NCBI GenBank assembly: GCA_031553835.1
Contig: JAVBKX010000055.1
Location: 20,648 to 84,647 of the forward strand
DNA: 64,000 nucleotides
Reading direction: 5' to 3'
From: JAVBKX01 sp031553835
Lineage (GTDB): Bacteria > Bacteroidota > Bacteroidia > Bacteroidales > Azobacteroidaceae
Below the pieces are notes generated by a model. That model saw only the letters and a program-made list of their open reading frames with translations, had not been told where the DNA came from and did no database searches. Positions 17,639-27,663 of this stretch are shown piece by piece. The first letter of the stretch is position 1, and each line of letters opens with the position of its first letter. The position numbers were made by a program, and so were the translations under genes.

Positions 17639-17703
17639 CAAATTTATATAAGGTTCATGGTTCGCATAATGTCAAAATTCCCGAATAACATTCCAAATGT
17701 AAC
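17639..17703 (-). promoter_or_regulatory. Promoter with half of the proposed HTCS box, for the T9SS beta-helix gene
   Basis: On the minus strand a TAAATTTG element (17639-17646) lies 23 bases ahead of the start codon. A GTTACAT heptamer at 17697-17703 occupies the position of the distal half-site seen at the divergent promoter; the proximal position (17676-17682) is degenerate. No -33 consensus is present. One more ATGTAAC is at 17772-17778, close to the regulator's own start. Confidence 0.5.
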
Positions 17704-17805
17704 ATTCTTCGCAAATGGCTTAAAAATGAGGACAAAAAGCCGGAATCTTACTTGCAAAATTTCGAAATGAAATGTAACTTCGTAGAGATTTAACTTTTTA
17801 ATACT

Positions 17806-20800
17806 ATGAAGCACAATGCTTTTCTCCATTTTTCATTTGTCATTTTGTTATTAATATCCAATATTCATAACATAAATTCAATCAATTATCAACTGACTCG
17901 TCTTTCAAGTGATGACGGACTTTCGCAACAGGATGTGGAATGCCTGATCCAAGACAAAGCTGGCCTGATCTGGTTAGCTTCTTATGATGGTTTAAACCGG
18001 TATGACGGAAATTCAATTACCATATTTAAGCATATACCGAACGACAGTAATTCTATTAGCGATAATCGTATTGTTGCACTCAAAGAATGGTCTTCCAGGG
18101 ATGAGATCTGGATCGGTACGGATGGAGGCGGCTTGAATTGTTATGACATGAAAACCGAAAAATTTCTGCATGTTTTTAATGAAGCCAAAAGAAACCAGGA
18201 TATAAAATGCCTTGATTTGTATAATGAAACATTATGGGTGGGAAGCGTTGATGGTCTTTCAAAAATTATATTTGCATATGAAAACCAAATTGTCATTACT
18301 CCATTTATTTTAAAAGGGATCGGAACAGGCAAAAAATCGCAACTTATTTTAAGTATAAACCATGACAGTCAGGGGAATACCATAGTGGGTACCAACGATG
18401 CCCTTTATTACAAATCTCCGGAAGAAAATGAATTTACATTGATTATGGAAAATATACGGATAAAGCATGTGGTGAGAGATAAAGGCGATAATATCTGGAT
18501 TATCGCCAATAACCAGCTTTTCTTTTATCCTATGGTTCAACAACAAACCAAAGGATATCTTTCATCGCCTACTATCATTCCCTTTGATACGGAAGTTTGT
18601 GGTGAACTTATTAATATACTTTCCATTAATGAAAAAACAGCTGTCGTCATTACTACTGCCAATAAATTATTTTTTCTCAATTCATACAATAATCGATTTT
18701 CTTTCGATGAAATTCATTTTGCAAATAATGATTTTTTTGAAAATAATATTTTAAAAGCATTGATGATGGATCGTTCCATGAATATTTGGATCAGTTCGGC
18801 AATGGATGGAGTTGCCCGTTTTGACCTGAATGAAAAAAAAATTTATCATTACCCTCTCGGTCTGCGAAATGAACCGGAAAAATTATTTGTACAAGCCATT
18901 ACTAAAGATCATAAAGGAAGGTTATGGGTAGGAACAGGCAACGGCTATTATATTTCTGATTTACAAAAAGGAAACTCAAAAAAAATTGAAGGAATCAATG
19001 AGGCTGTGTTCGGATTATTAGCTGATCATAAAGGAAATGTGTGGGGTGCCAGTTTAACGGATATTGTATTTTTTCCGAAAGGAGATGAAACCCAAAGAAT
19101 TTCGATCGTGCGCCGCCCCGAATTACTGAACATGATCAATCATATAGAAGGTCCGTATGGACTGTGTGAAGATGTGAATAACAATATTATCTGGGTAGGA
19201 ACAAGAAGCGGATTATTACAAATAAAGGAACAAAATGCAACATTTTCATTCCAGTTATATGGGAAAGATGTGTTTAATAAACCATACCTTTCCAATTTAA
19301 CTCAATTTTATCTCAATCCGGTAAATAAGACCTTGATTATCGGCACAGCAACAGATGGATTATTTGAGGCAAAACTATCAGAACAAGGAGATATTGTTCG
19401 CGCACAACTCATCCGGAAAATAAGTAATAGTGAAAAAGAACATATTTGGACGATTTTTCATACTTCTAATGATATGCTATATGTTGGAACTGATTGTGGC
19501 TTAAAACAATTGATTATCGACAAAAAGGGAATGTATAATTTTATACCGGTGGTAAGTAACGATCAACGCCTTCACACTTATAAAATTACGGCTATTATGG
19601 AAGATGACGAAAAAAAATTGTGGCTAAGTACGGGATTCGGACTCCTTTCGTATCATCCGGAAACAAATGAAATCAAACAATATGATAATACGGATGGTTT
19701 ATCTTCGAAAATTCTGACGGAAGGTTCTTTTTATGACCAAGAGGCAAAAAAACTCTACGTGGGGAGTATCAGAGGCGTTAATATTGTCGAATTATCTTCG
19801 CTTTATACCAACACCATTCCGCCATCCACCATCATGACTGATGTCAAAATCAATAATACATCCATTCATCCGGGCATTTTGTTTAACAAAAGGATGATTT
19901 TATCGGAATCCTTATTATATACAAAATCACTCCGGTTGAAATATTTTGAAAATAATATTACCATTAGTTTTGCTGCGTTGCATTACAGTAATCCGCTGAA
20001 AAATAGATTTTTGTATAAACTGGAAGGATTTAATGAAGAGTGGATTGATACCTACGGCGGACATTTGGCAACTTTTACCAATTTACCTTCCGGAACTTAT
20101 AAATTTTTAGTAAAAAGTTCGAATTGCGATGGTATTTGGGAAGAAAAACCTGTTGAATTATCGATTCATCTTGCTACTGCTCCATGGAATACAGCATGGG
20201 CTTACTTAATCTATTTTTTTCTTGTATCCATTATTTTGTTTTTTATATACAAATACCAGCACGACAGGCGAATGCATAAACAGCAACTTTTGCTGGAACA
20301 ATTCGAACATCAGAAACAATTAGAGATTGCCGAGATCAAACTTAAATATCATACCAATGTTACACACGAATTGAGAACGCCATTATCCCTTATCCTGGCT
20401 CCTATTGATGAATTGATCGGTATGTCGTACAAAGACCAGTTTTTAAATTCTCGTTTACAAATCATCAAGAATAATGCAGACAGACTTATTCATTTGGTCA
20501 GTCAATTTCTTGATTTTCGTAAAGTGATCAATGATAAATATAAATTGCGAGTCAAAAGGGAAAATTTATATGAAATATTATTGGCTGTTAAAAACAGTTT
20601 CTCCGCTTCTGCTGCACAAAAAGGAATTTCCCTTGAATTATTTTATGATATGAATATTGAAGTTTGCTGGTGTGATATGGAAATCATCAATAAAATAGTG
20701 TACAATTTGCTTTCCAATGCCATCAAATATACTCCGGAAAATGGTAAAGTATCTATATATGCTTCAACCAGCGCCGACAACTCGTTATTGTACTTATCAG

Positions 20801-21849
20801 TGGAAGATACCGGAATCGGAATAGAAGAGAATGAATTGGATAAAATTTTCCATCGTTTTTATCAGGCTCCGGGTACTGTAGGCGGCACAGGTATTGGTTT
20901 AGACCTGTGCAAGCAATTGACTACCATTCACCACAGTACGCTTAGTGTGAAAAGCCGGGTAGGGGAAGGAACTATCTTCACCTTGGAACTTCCGATTACC
21001 AGAGATGCTTATAATGAAAATGAGATTTATGAGCATGATGTGGTAGAACTTAATTCTCTTGTTACTGCAGATGAAGATACACAAAAAACACAGCACAAAC
21101 CATTGATTTTATTAGTAGAAGATAATTCGGAATTACGCTCTTATGTGACTTCTTTACTTTCGGAGGATGCTAAAATTATTATGGCCGGAAATGGTAAAGA
21201 GGGTTACCGGATGGCATTAAATTATATGCCCGATATTATTATTAGCGATATTATGATGCCAATTATGGATGGCATTGAGCTTACTCAAAAATGTAAAGAG
21301 AACCACATTACCAGCCATATACCGATTATTTTACTAACGGCAAAAGATGGGATAGATAGTGAAATAGAAGCCTTGACGTATGGGGCGGACGACTACATCA
21401 GAAAACCATTTAATCCGACTACGTTGAAATTGAAAATCGGTAACATGCTGACAAGAATCTGTAAAAGTATATCTGATGTCGAAGAAAATGGAATTAAAAC
21501 GCTGAATGAAAGAGAGCAGGCTTTTTTGAATACATTCGAAAAATTGGTAACAGATAATCTTTCAACTACTGAATTTGGAGTGGATGATATTTGCCGGACT
21601 ATGTATATTTCCCGAATGCAACTTTATAGGAAAATGACTGCTCTTTTAAATAAGAAACCATCTCAATATATCAAAGAAATAAAAATGAAAAAAGCGTATG
21701 AATTGATCAAAAATAAAGGGTATAACATCACCGAAACCATGTATGCAATCGGTTATACCAGTTATACCCATTTTTCAAGATTATTTACCTCTGTAAATGG
21801 CGATTCTCCCCGTAAATTAATGGGTATGAAAGAGAAAAATAAATCTTGA
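17806..21849 (+). CDS. Hybrid two-component system sensor/regulator (HTCS)
   Basis: This 1347-residue one-protein signalling system controls polysaccharide loci in Bacteroidota. A signal peptide (about 1-25) leads to a periplasmic two-component-regulator propeller region with repeats such as DKAGLIWLASYDGLNRYDG and DHKGRLWVGTGNGYY, up to about residue 700. A Y_Y_Y domain (about 720-790), one transmembrane helix (about 797-817), and a HisKA domain with phospho-acceptor H854 in THELRTPLS follow. The HATPase domain has NLLSNAIKYTPENG, EDTGIGIE and GGTGIGLDL. The receiver domain has LVEDNSE, D1148 in ISDIMMPIMDG and RKPFNP, and an AraC-type DNA-binding domain completes the protein (SRMQLYRKMTALLNKKPSQY). 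All catalytic residues are intact. It ends 3 bases from the convergent GH43 gene and very probably activates the promoters at 29461-29616. Confidence 0.97.
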   Translation: MKHNAFLHFSFVILLLISNIHNINSINYQLTRLSSDDGLSQQDVECLIQDKAGLIWLASYDGLNRYDGNSITIFKHIPNDSNSISDNRIVALKEWSSRDEIWIGTDGGGLNCYDMKTEKFLHVFNEAKRNQDIKCLDLYNETLWVGSVDGLSKIIFAYENQIVITPFILKGIGTGKKSQLILSINHDSQGNTIVGTNDALYYKSPEENEFTLIMENIRIKHVVRDKGDNIWIIANNQLFFYPMVQQQTKGYLSSPTIIPFDTEVCGELINILSINEKTAVVITTANKLFFLNSYNNRFSFDEIHFANNDFFENNILKALMMDRSMNIWISSAMDGVARFDLNEKKIYHYPLGLRNEPEKLFVQAITKDHKGRLWVGTGNGYYISDLQKGNSKKIEGINEAVFGLLADHKGNVWGASLTDIVFFPKGDETQRISIVRRPELLNMINHIEGPYGLCEDVNNNIIWVGTRSGLLQIKEQNATFSFQLYGKDVFNKPYLSNLTQFYLNPVNKTLIIGTATDGLFEAKLSEQGDIVRAQLIRKISNSEKEHIWTIFHTSNDMLYVGTDCGLKQLIIDKKGMYNFIPVVSNDQRLHTYKITAIMEDDEKKLWLSTGFGLLSYHPETNEIKQYDNTDGLSSKILTEGSFYDQEAKKLYVGSIRGVNIVELSSLYTNTIPPSTIMTDVKINNTSIHPGILFNKRMILSESLLYTKSLRLKYFENNITISFAALHYSNPLKNRFLYKLEGFNEEWIDTYGGHLATFTNLPSGTYKFLVKSSNCDGIWEEKPVELSIHLATAPWNTAWAYLIYFFLVSIILFFIYKYQHDRRMHKQQLLLEQFEHQKQLEIAEIKLKYHTNVTHELRTPLSLILAPIDELIGMSYKDQFLNSRLQIIKNNADRLIHLVSQFLDFRKVINDKYKLRVKRENLYEILLAVKNSFSASAAQKGISLELFYDMNIEVCWCDMEIINKIVYNLLSNAIKYTPENGKVSIYASTSADNSLLYLSVEDTGIGIEENELDKIFHRFYQAPGTVGGTGIGLDLCKQLTTIHHSTLSVKSRVGEGTIFTLELPITRDAYNENEIYEHDVVELNSLVTADEDTQKTQHKPLILLVEDNSELRSYVTSLLSEDAKIIMAGNGKEGYRMALNYMPDIIISDIMMPIMDGIELTQKCKENHITSHIPIILLTAKDGIDSEIEALTYGADDYIRKPFNPTTLKLKIGNMLTRICKSISDVEENGIKTLNEREQAFLNTFEKLVTDNLSTTEFGVDDICRTMYISRMQLYRKMTALLNKKPSQYIKEIKMKKAYELIKNKGYNITETMYAIGYTSYTHFSRLFTSVNGDSPRKLMGMKEKNKS

Positions 21850-21852
21850 TTC

Positions 21853-23232
21853 CTACTTGTGAATAAATTTCAGAATATCCAATCCGGTTGCTCTTTTTAC
21901 CTTTGCTATATACATGCCTGGAGGCAAAGAGATGGAAACCGAAAAAGAAGTTTGATGCACATTGATATCGGAAAATGCCAACTGTCCTTGCAGGTTCAGG
22001 ATATCCACAGTTTGAATTACCTCTGTTGATGAAGCAATTGTAAGCGTTTGGTCTTGATATTGCAAAGTCAAATCAAATTTGATTGGTAAAGGATTAATTC
22101 CGGTACTTTCATCGACCCAATATTCAACGGTTTGCATACCATGAGCAGGATAAGCTTTAAAAACGGTTCCATCGGTATTGATTGGTACAGGATCAATATT
22201 TAATTCCGCCCAACCGGGATGATCCCGCCATTCCCCGCGGTACGAAAACCAATCTTTCCCGTCGGGTCCGATAAAAGTACCAATATGTCCTCCGATAAAA
22301 ATCTGCGGATGGATTTCATAAGGTCCCCAAATATTGTCGGCAATAGCGACATCCACCCAATATCCGTATTCAAAACCAGGAACAGGATCACTTTCCGGTT
22401 GCCGGTAATTTGCTGCTGAAAACAGCATATATTTCCCATTACGTTTGATCATCCAAGGGCCTTCCAGATAGGCAGGACTTACCTTTCCGATACTACTATA
22501 ATCATGGGATACCACTTTTTCCCTCTTTCCCGTCAGGAAAATTTTCCGTTGATCAATGCCGCTAAGATTTACTTCCTGAAGGTATTGATCCCCGCCAAAA
22601 GGCATTATAGCATACGTTTTTCCATCTTCATCCTGAAAAATGCTTGTATCACAAGCTCCGCCTTCCAACCACGAAAAATTTGTATAAGGTCCGGTTATCC
22701 GGTCTGCAACGCCAATAAATACTTCATATCCCATGCGCCCGGATAAATTGTACTCCTCCTTGATCCAATTATCCGCATAAAAAACTAAATAAAACCGTTC
22801 GTTGATTTTATGTATCTCCGGCGCCCAAAATCGATGTTTGTAAACACATTTTTCAGGTAATTCACTCGATTTAATAAGCCAGTCAACAAATTCCCAGTTT
22901 TGTAAATCGTTGGATTTATAGATTTTAAGACCGGGAGAAGAGTTATAATCAGGTTTATCCGGATCGCGATCCAGGTGATGAGTAAAAGGATAATGATTGT
23001 ATGTGAGGTAATAAGTATCGCCTTCCCGGATGATTACCGGGTCGCGCACTTCTTTTACAGTCACTTCCCTTCTTCCATTAAAATATTGATAAGAAAAATC
23101 AGCCGGGTTGGAATAAGTAAATGTTTTCTTTATCAAACCATTGGTATTGTCATTATTTTCAGCGAAATACGCTCCTGCATGCACCGCAATTCCCATCAAC
23201 TGAAATATTATCAGAAAACCTGCTTTTTTCAT
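21853..23232 (-). CDS. GH43-family glycosidase with T9SS sorting domain
   Basis: This 459-residue protein has a signal peptide (1-21), a five-bladed propeller of family GH43, and a C-terminal sorting domain (TVDILNLQGQLAF, then SLPPGMYIAKVKRATG). The three GH43 acids are in place: base D64 in VRDPVIIREG, pKa modulator D195 in CDTSIFQDEDG, and acid E257 in LEGPWMIKRNGKY. GH43 members release arabinofuranose, xylose or galactose; the subfamily and sugar are not deducible here. It aligns without obvious gaps to the 43773-44897 protein through the catalytic domain (same residue numbers for all three acids), but that one is a lipoprotein without a sorting domain. It is the last gene of the leftward operon. 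Confidence 0.9.
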   Translation of the reverse strand: MKKAGFLIIFQLMGIAVHAGAYFAENNDNTNGLIKKTFTYSNPADFSYQYFNGRREVTVKEVRDPVIIREGDTYYLTYNHYPFTHHLDRDPDKPDYNSSPGLKIYKSNDLQNWEFVDWLIKSSELPEKCVYKHRFWAPEIHKINERFYLVFYADNWIKEEYNLSGRMGYEVFIGVADRITGPYTNFSWLEGGACDTSIFQDEDGKTYAIMPFGGDQYLQEVNLSGIDQRKIFLTGKREKVVSHDYSSIGKVSPAYLEGPWMIKRNGKYMLFSAANYRQPESDPVPGFEYGYWVDVAIADNIWGPYEIHPQIFIGGHIGTFIGPDGKDWFSYRGEWRDHPGWAELNIDPVPINTDGTVFKAYPAHGMQTVEYWVDESTGINPLPIKFDLTLQYQDQTLTIASSTEVIQTVDILNLQGQLAFSDINVHQTSFSVSISLPPGMYIAKVKRATGLDILKFIHK

Positions 23233-23243
23233 ACGATTGCAGT

Positions 23244-24821
23244 TTAATTCGTTTTACGATCTATGATGCCGACATCAATGTATTGATTCCGGTTTTTTTT
23301 TGTCATATAAATGGCGATTGTATTTTCACCAGTTTTCATTTTGTCTGCCGGAATGGACAAAGTTGTATAATCCAAAAGGGCATCATTTCCGGCATATATT
23401 TCCGTACCATTCATCCATATCCTGATTCTACCGTCAAACCGGAGAAATAAATGTGGATTGTTTGGTATATTATCTAAATGGAATTTTTTTCTCATCCAAA
23501 TACCGGTGTCAGTCCAACCGGTTCCGACATCCGAAACAGAGCCAACATGCTGAACTTCCGGATTGCCAAAACCACCACGACCTTCCAACCATTCATCATC
23601 CTCATAGTCAGGAATTATCCAATCGCCTTCCGGCTCTTCTGTGGTATATTTCCATACCGGCCTTGGGTACGACCGCTTCATACTAATAATGCCGTTTTCA
23701 TCAATTTCGACAGGAATAACGGCCGGTTCCAATGCTTTATTCATAAAAGGTTGCGGATGAAATTGGGTTGACCACCAGTTTCCTTCATGATCCTTAAAAA
23801 TGTCATTGTGACCCGCATAAGGTATGGCTCGATAACGATTCTCATAAGGGCCGTATATCGATTTGGATGTCGCCGAAAAACAGTCGTATGTACGTTCTTC
23901 TTTCCCATTAATAGTGACGATGGAATTTGCAGCGCCATACCACACATACGTGTCTTTTATTTTCATCATGGTAATTCCTTCGGCCCAGGGAGGCGACGGG
24001 TTGAATTCAAGGGTACGGGGACTTTCTGCTAAACCGCTCATATCGTTTTTCATGCGGGCAATCTTATAACCATCCGATAAAAAATATACTGTACCATCCG
24101 TGTCTTCAAAAAGAGAGCCGTCGATTTCTCCCGGTAACGGGCCTTCCGGATTTATATCCGTATAAGGTCCTTCCGGTCGGCCGGTAGCGCTTTTCAGAAT
24201 TCCTAATCCATCGTAATTCATGGAATAAACAATCCAGTAATTTCCTTTGAGATAGTGGATTTCCGGCGCCCATATTGCCCTTATCGGTGCATTATCGCCG
24301 GTTTGTGTATGTGGAGACAGCTTATATTCTTTAGACCAGATAGCATCCTTTTCAAATGTCCAGACATATCCCATGGTTTCCCACGAAACCAAATCTTTTG
24401 AACGCCACAAAGGAATCCCATCATTATACCACCAGCCATTGGAATTGTCGCTGGATACTATCGGAGCGGGTAATGTGGATTTTTCGGCAGTGCCTACCAT
24501 ATAAAAATAACTGTCAGGCGCATTTAAGATATAAGGATCCCGTACCCAATGGTTGAATAATACACGTAAAGGAACTCCGTTTGTAGCATGATAATCACGT
24601 GATGCAGGAAGCAAAACGACAGCATTATCCCTGGCTACCGATTTTGGAGGTGCGACAGGATACCAGGTAACTACATCTGGTTCTGGGTCGGGCGTTGGAT
24701 CAGGATCGGGTAGGGGTTGTTCTTTTTTTCCAGGCTTCGACGGCTCTGCTGTGCACGAAACCGTTATGTTGAAACATAAACTTACAATAATGAAGAAATA
24801 CATTAATCTAAACTTTTTCAT
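23244..24821 (-). CDS. GH43-family glycosidase lipoprotein with C-terminal beta-sandwich
   Basis: The 525-residue protein carries a lipoprotein signal (lipidated Cys23 in ITVSC) and a PDPDPTPDPEPD linker that would hold the enzyme away from the membrane. The GH43 propeller shows D95 in WVRDPYILN, IWAPEIHYLKGNYW, D234 in EIDGSLFEDTDG, and E281 in WAEGITMMKIKD, the expected base, modulator and acid. Residues about 400-525 form a galactose-binding-like beta-sandwich (DDEWLEGRGGFG, WMRKKFHLDN, RIWMNGTEIYAG, GENTIAIY). It is distinct from the other two free GH43 proteins in the locus and so probably hits a different linkage. It lies 27 bases after the GH2 gene and 11 before the next GH43 in one operon. 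Confidence 0.88.
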   Translation of the reverse strand: MKKFRLMYFFIIVSLCFNITVSCTAEPSKPGKKEQPLPDPDPTPDPEPDVVTWYPVAPPKSVARDNAVVLLPASRDYHATNGVPLRVLFNHWVRDPYILNAPDSYFYMVGTAEKSTLPAPIVSSDNSNGWWYNDGIPLWRSKDLVSWETMGYVWTFEKDAIWSKEYKLSPHTQTGDNAPIRAIWAPEIHYLKGNYWIVYSMNYDGLGILKSATGRPEGPYTDINPEGPLPGEIDGSLFEDTDGTVYFLSDGYKIARMKNDMSGLAESPRTLEFNPSPPWAEGITMMKIKDTYVWYGAANSIVTINGKEERTYDCFSATSKSIYGPYENRYRAIPYAGHNDIFKDHEGNWWSTQFHPQPFMNKALEPAVIPVEIDENGIISMKRSYPRPVWKYTTEEPEGDWIIPDYEDDEWLEGRGGFGNPEVQHVGSVSDVGTGWTDTGIWMRKKFHLDNIPNNPHLFLRFDGRIRIWMNGTEIYAGNDALLDYTTLSIPADKMKTGENTIAIYMTKKNRNQYIDVGIIDRKTN

Positions 24822-24848
24822 ATCCCCTGAATTTAGTTATCAATATTG

Positions 24849-27641
24849 TTAGATTGACTCCATAATATCTTTTGCACTCAGTTGTGTTGACGGCTGGAAC
24901 TGATCGGAATTCATGTAATTAACAATGCTCGCATATAATTGGCGGGCTTCCGGATATATTGTTAATTTTTCCAGATCCGACATACAAATCAATAATTTAC
25001 CTTTTCCGACAGCAAATTCCATAATCAGACCCAATTTGTGATTGCGCTCAATATTATCAATTACCTGAACGATTGGTCGGTAATTTTTCGGTAAACGATC
25101 AATAATCAATGGTTTACCGGCTTTCACCATAGCAAACCATTGCCAATTCGTATGAAAATCCGTTGGAAAATCATTAAAAAGAGGATGTTTAGGATCCATT
25201 AATAAGCCCAGAGTTCCGGGCGATACCGGTTTTTTAACCCATTCACAAATAGACTTAAACATCCGGTAATTCCAATAATCGGTTTGAAATAGTCCACCTG
25301 TCGTTACATCCGGATATTGCTCTACCTGCGGAAACCACAGCATATTTCTTCCACTTTCCAATTGTTTAAGGGTTGGCGTATCCATTGTATGTACAACTTC
25401 AAATCGATCTGAATTTTTGATTTCTACTTTTTCAGGATAAATCCATAACGGATAACTGTTTTGATAAGATGTCCCCGGAATAGATAACTCCAAGGTCACT
25501 TTTGTTGCTTTATCTATCGACATCAGACCGGATGTGATTGTGCCTGCTTCTGTTAATTCTCCCTGATGGCTGTTTAATTCGAATTTTCCGCTGTGCATTA
25601 TTTTTTCATCTGCTTTCAATGTCCAATTCAAGAATTTTTCTGTAAAAGCAGTTGCTCCATAATTAGCCAATTTTACTTTTCCTGTAAGACTTTCATTATT
25701 GGTCCAGCAAAATTTTTCCGTTTCAAATAATGGCACCACTTCGCAACAGAAATGACGCCATTCTTCCGCCGAGATCAAACCTTTGCTATCCATAAAAGCA
25801 TCTAAGATTCCAACATAAGCAGAACCTTGTCCGGGATAATCCTGTAAGTCAAGCAATTGAAATCCGGCTAAATCGGATGTTCGTAAATCCATCTCAATAT
25901 CAGCACGATAGAGAAGTGTAGCCCATTTTCCTGAAGCTAAGAAAAAATCATGCGCCTGATTTTCCATCCCTGCTTCTTTCAACCGTTGACGGAAAATTTC
26001 CAGATTCCAGGGTTGTAATACACCGGTATATTTAGTGATTTGGCTGTAATCGGGATAAATCTGGAATTGCCCGGTTTCATGACTGATAACAGGCACTTTG
26101 GATAATGCAACACCGGATGAAAAATCCATTTGGCTATTGGGATAGGTATGATTGATATACCCTCCGTCATCGGCGTCGGCGAAAGAAAATGACCCGCGAA
26201 CATGCGAGGCATAAGGATTTGCATCATCGTGTCGTACACGGCAGGAAGTATAATAATCTTCTTCCGGTTGCGGACCTTCAAATCCCAGAAAATTATTTGA
26301 ACCGCAAGCAAATAAGGGACGACTTTCCTTTTCCTTGAAATACCGGACAAAATCGGAAATCATTTCCTGATCGCCTGAAATCTCATTGCCTAATGCAAAC
26401 ATTACAAATGATGCATGATTACTGTATGCCTCGAAGATATTCCGACTTTCTTTCCGTAAAAAAGTAATTAATTCGTCGTCCCTTGTAGTCAATTGACCCC
26501 AAACAGGTAATTCGGGTTGTAAATAGATTCCTTCTATGTCGGCAGCCTCAAAACAGGCATTGGGCGGACACCAGGAATGAAACCGGTAGTGATTGATTCC
26601 ATACGCTTTGGCTACCTGAAAATAATGACGCCAGGTTTCCACATCCATCGCTGTGTGTCCCGTCAATGGAAATACACAGGCATCATGTTTTCCACGCAAA
26701 AAGGTAACCTGGTTATTAATGGTAAAATGCTTTCCCTTAGTGCTAAAATCCCGCATTCCAAAAGAAACAGATTTGAAATCCGTTCCTTTAGATGTAGTCA
26801 AAGAGACTGACAATCTATATAAGGCAGGCGAAAATTCACTCCACAATTGCATATCATCACCTAATGACAATTCAAAACTATAGTTTCCGGATGCTAAATC
26901 AACCGACTGTTTTTCTATTTGAGTAGTGCGTTTTTCCGCTGTATTCCATGTTTTTGCCTGAAAAGAAAGGGTCGCTGTTTTCAATTCCGGATCACTATTT
27001 TTCCAGATTACTTTTATCGTGGCTGATTGAGTGTCAATGTGAGGATAAACCTGGATGTCCTGGATATAGCAATTTTCCGAACATTCCAGAAAAAAATCCC
27101 CGATAATACCATTCCAATTGGTTTGGGTATCTTTTACATACGCATGTGAACTTTGCATTACTTTTTCTGGCACCCCATCACTATTATTCACTTCAATTTT
27201 CAATGTATGCTGTCCCGGTGTAAGGTAATCGGTAAGATCATACCATTGCGCCGTGGAAATATCGTTACATTGTCCGGCTTGCTGATTATCGACCCAAACT
27301 ACTGTCGGTTTTGTCCGTTCCATGCAAAGCCTGATTGGCTTGCCTTTCCAATCCGATGGAATTTCGATTTGTTTTGTATAAAAAGCTTTTCCCACAAACT
27401 GATATGCTTGAGACAAGAAACCTGTTTCATCTCTTTTCTCGTTTTTCAACCCTTTCTTATTTGTAGAAGTTGTTCCGGGCAAATACAATGAATCGTTTGC
27501 CGGAACAATGGAATCAAACGAATAAGCCCAATTTCCGCTCAAATCCATGCGATCCCGTTGTTGCTCCTGAATGGTTCCGCGGCAAGCGGAAATCAGAACA
27601 ATAAAAATTAATAACAAGGCAATTGATAGCTTTTTATACAT
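24849..27641 (-). CDS. Glycoside hydrolase family 2 lipoprotein
   Basis: The 930-residue enzyme has a lipoprotein signal (Cys20 in VLISAC) and the GH2 layout. The N-terminal sugar-binding jelly roll (DLSGNWAYSFD, VGKAFYTKQIEIP) and an immunoglobulin-like domain precede the TIM barrel (HFTINNQVTFLRGKHDACVF, HYRFHSWCPP). In the barrel FALGNEIS supplies the acid/base E420 and SHETGQFQIYPDY the nucleophile E522. The C-terminal beta domains run from about residue 640. GH2 includes beta-galactosidases, beta-glucuronidases and beta-mannosidases; in this locus a beta-galactosidase is plausible but unproven. It follows the GH110 gene by 22 bases in the leftward operon. Confidence 0.9.
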   Translation of the reverse strand: MYKKLSIALLLIFIVLISACRGTIQEQQRDRMDLSGNWAYSFDSIVPANDSLYLPGTTSTNKKGLKNEKRDETGFLSQAYQFVGKAFYTKQIEIPSDWKGKPIRLCMERTKPTVVWVDNQQAGQCNDISTAQWYDLTDYLTPGQHTLKIEVNNSDGVPEKVMQSSHAYVKDTQTNWNGIIGDFFLECSENCYIQDIQVYPHIDTQSATIKVIWKNSDPELKTATLSFQAKTWNTAEKRTTQIEKQSVDLASGNYSFELSLGDDMQLWSEFSPALYRLSVSLTTSKGTDFKSVSFGMRDFSTKGKHFTINNQVTFLRGKHDACVFPLTGHTAMDVETWRHYFQVAKAYGINHYRFHSWCPPNACFEAADIEGIYLQPELPVWGQLTTRDDELITFLRKESRNIFEAYSNHASFVMFALGNEISGDQEMISDFVRYFKEKESRPLFACGSNNFLGFEGPQPEEDYYTSCRVRHDDANPYASHVRGSFSFADADDGGYINHTYPNSQMDFSSGVALSKVPVISHETGQFQIYPDYSQITKYTGVLQPWNLEIFRQRLKEAGMENQAHDFFLASGKWATLLYRADIEMDLRTSDLAGFQLLDLQDYPGQGSAYVGILDAFMDSKGLISAEEWRHFCCEVVPLFETEKFCWTNNESLTGKVKLANYGATAFTEKFLNWTLKADEKIMHSGKFELNSHQGELTEAGTITSGLMSIDKATKVTLELSIPGTSYQNSYPLWIYPEKVEIKNSDRFEVVHTMDTPTLKQLESGRNMLWFPQVEQYPDVTTGGLFQTDYWNYRMFKSICEWVKKPVSPGTLGLLMDPKHPLFNDFPTDFHTNWQWFAMVKAGKPLIIDRLPKNYRPIVQVIDNIERNHKLGLIMEFAVGKGKLLICMSDLEKLTIYPEARQLYASIVNYMNSDQFQPSTQLSAKDIMESI

Positions 27642-27663
27642 AATACTTAAAGTTTAAAATGAA

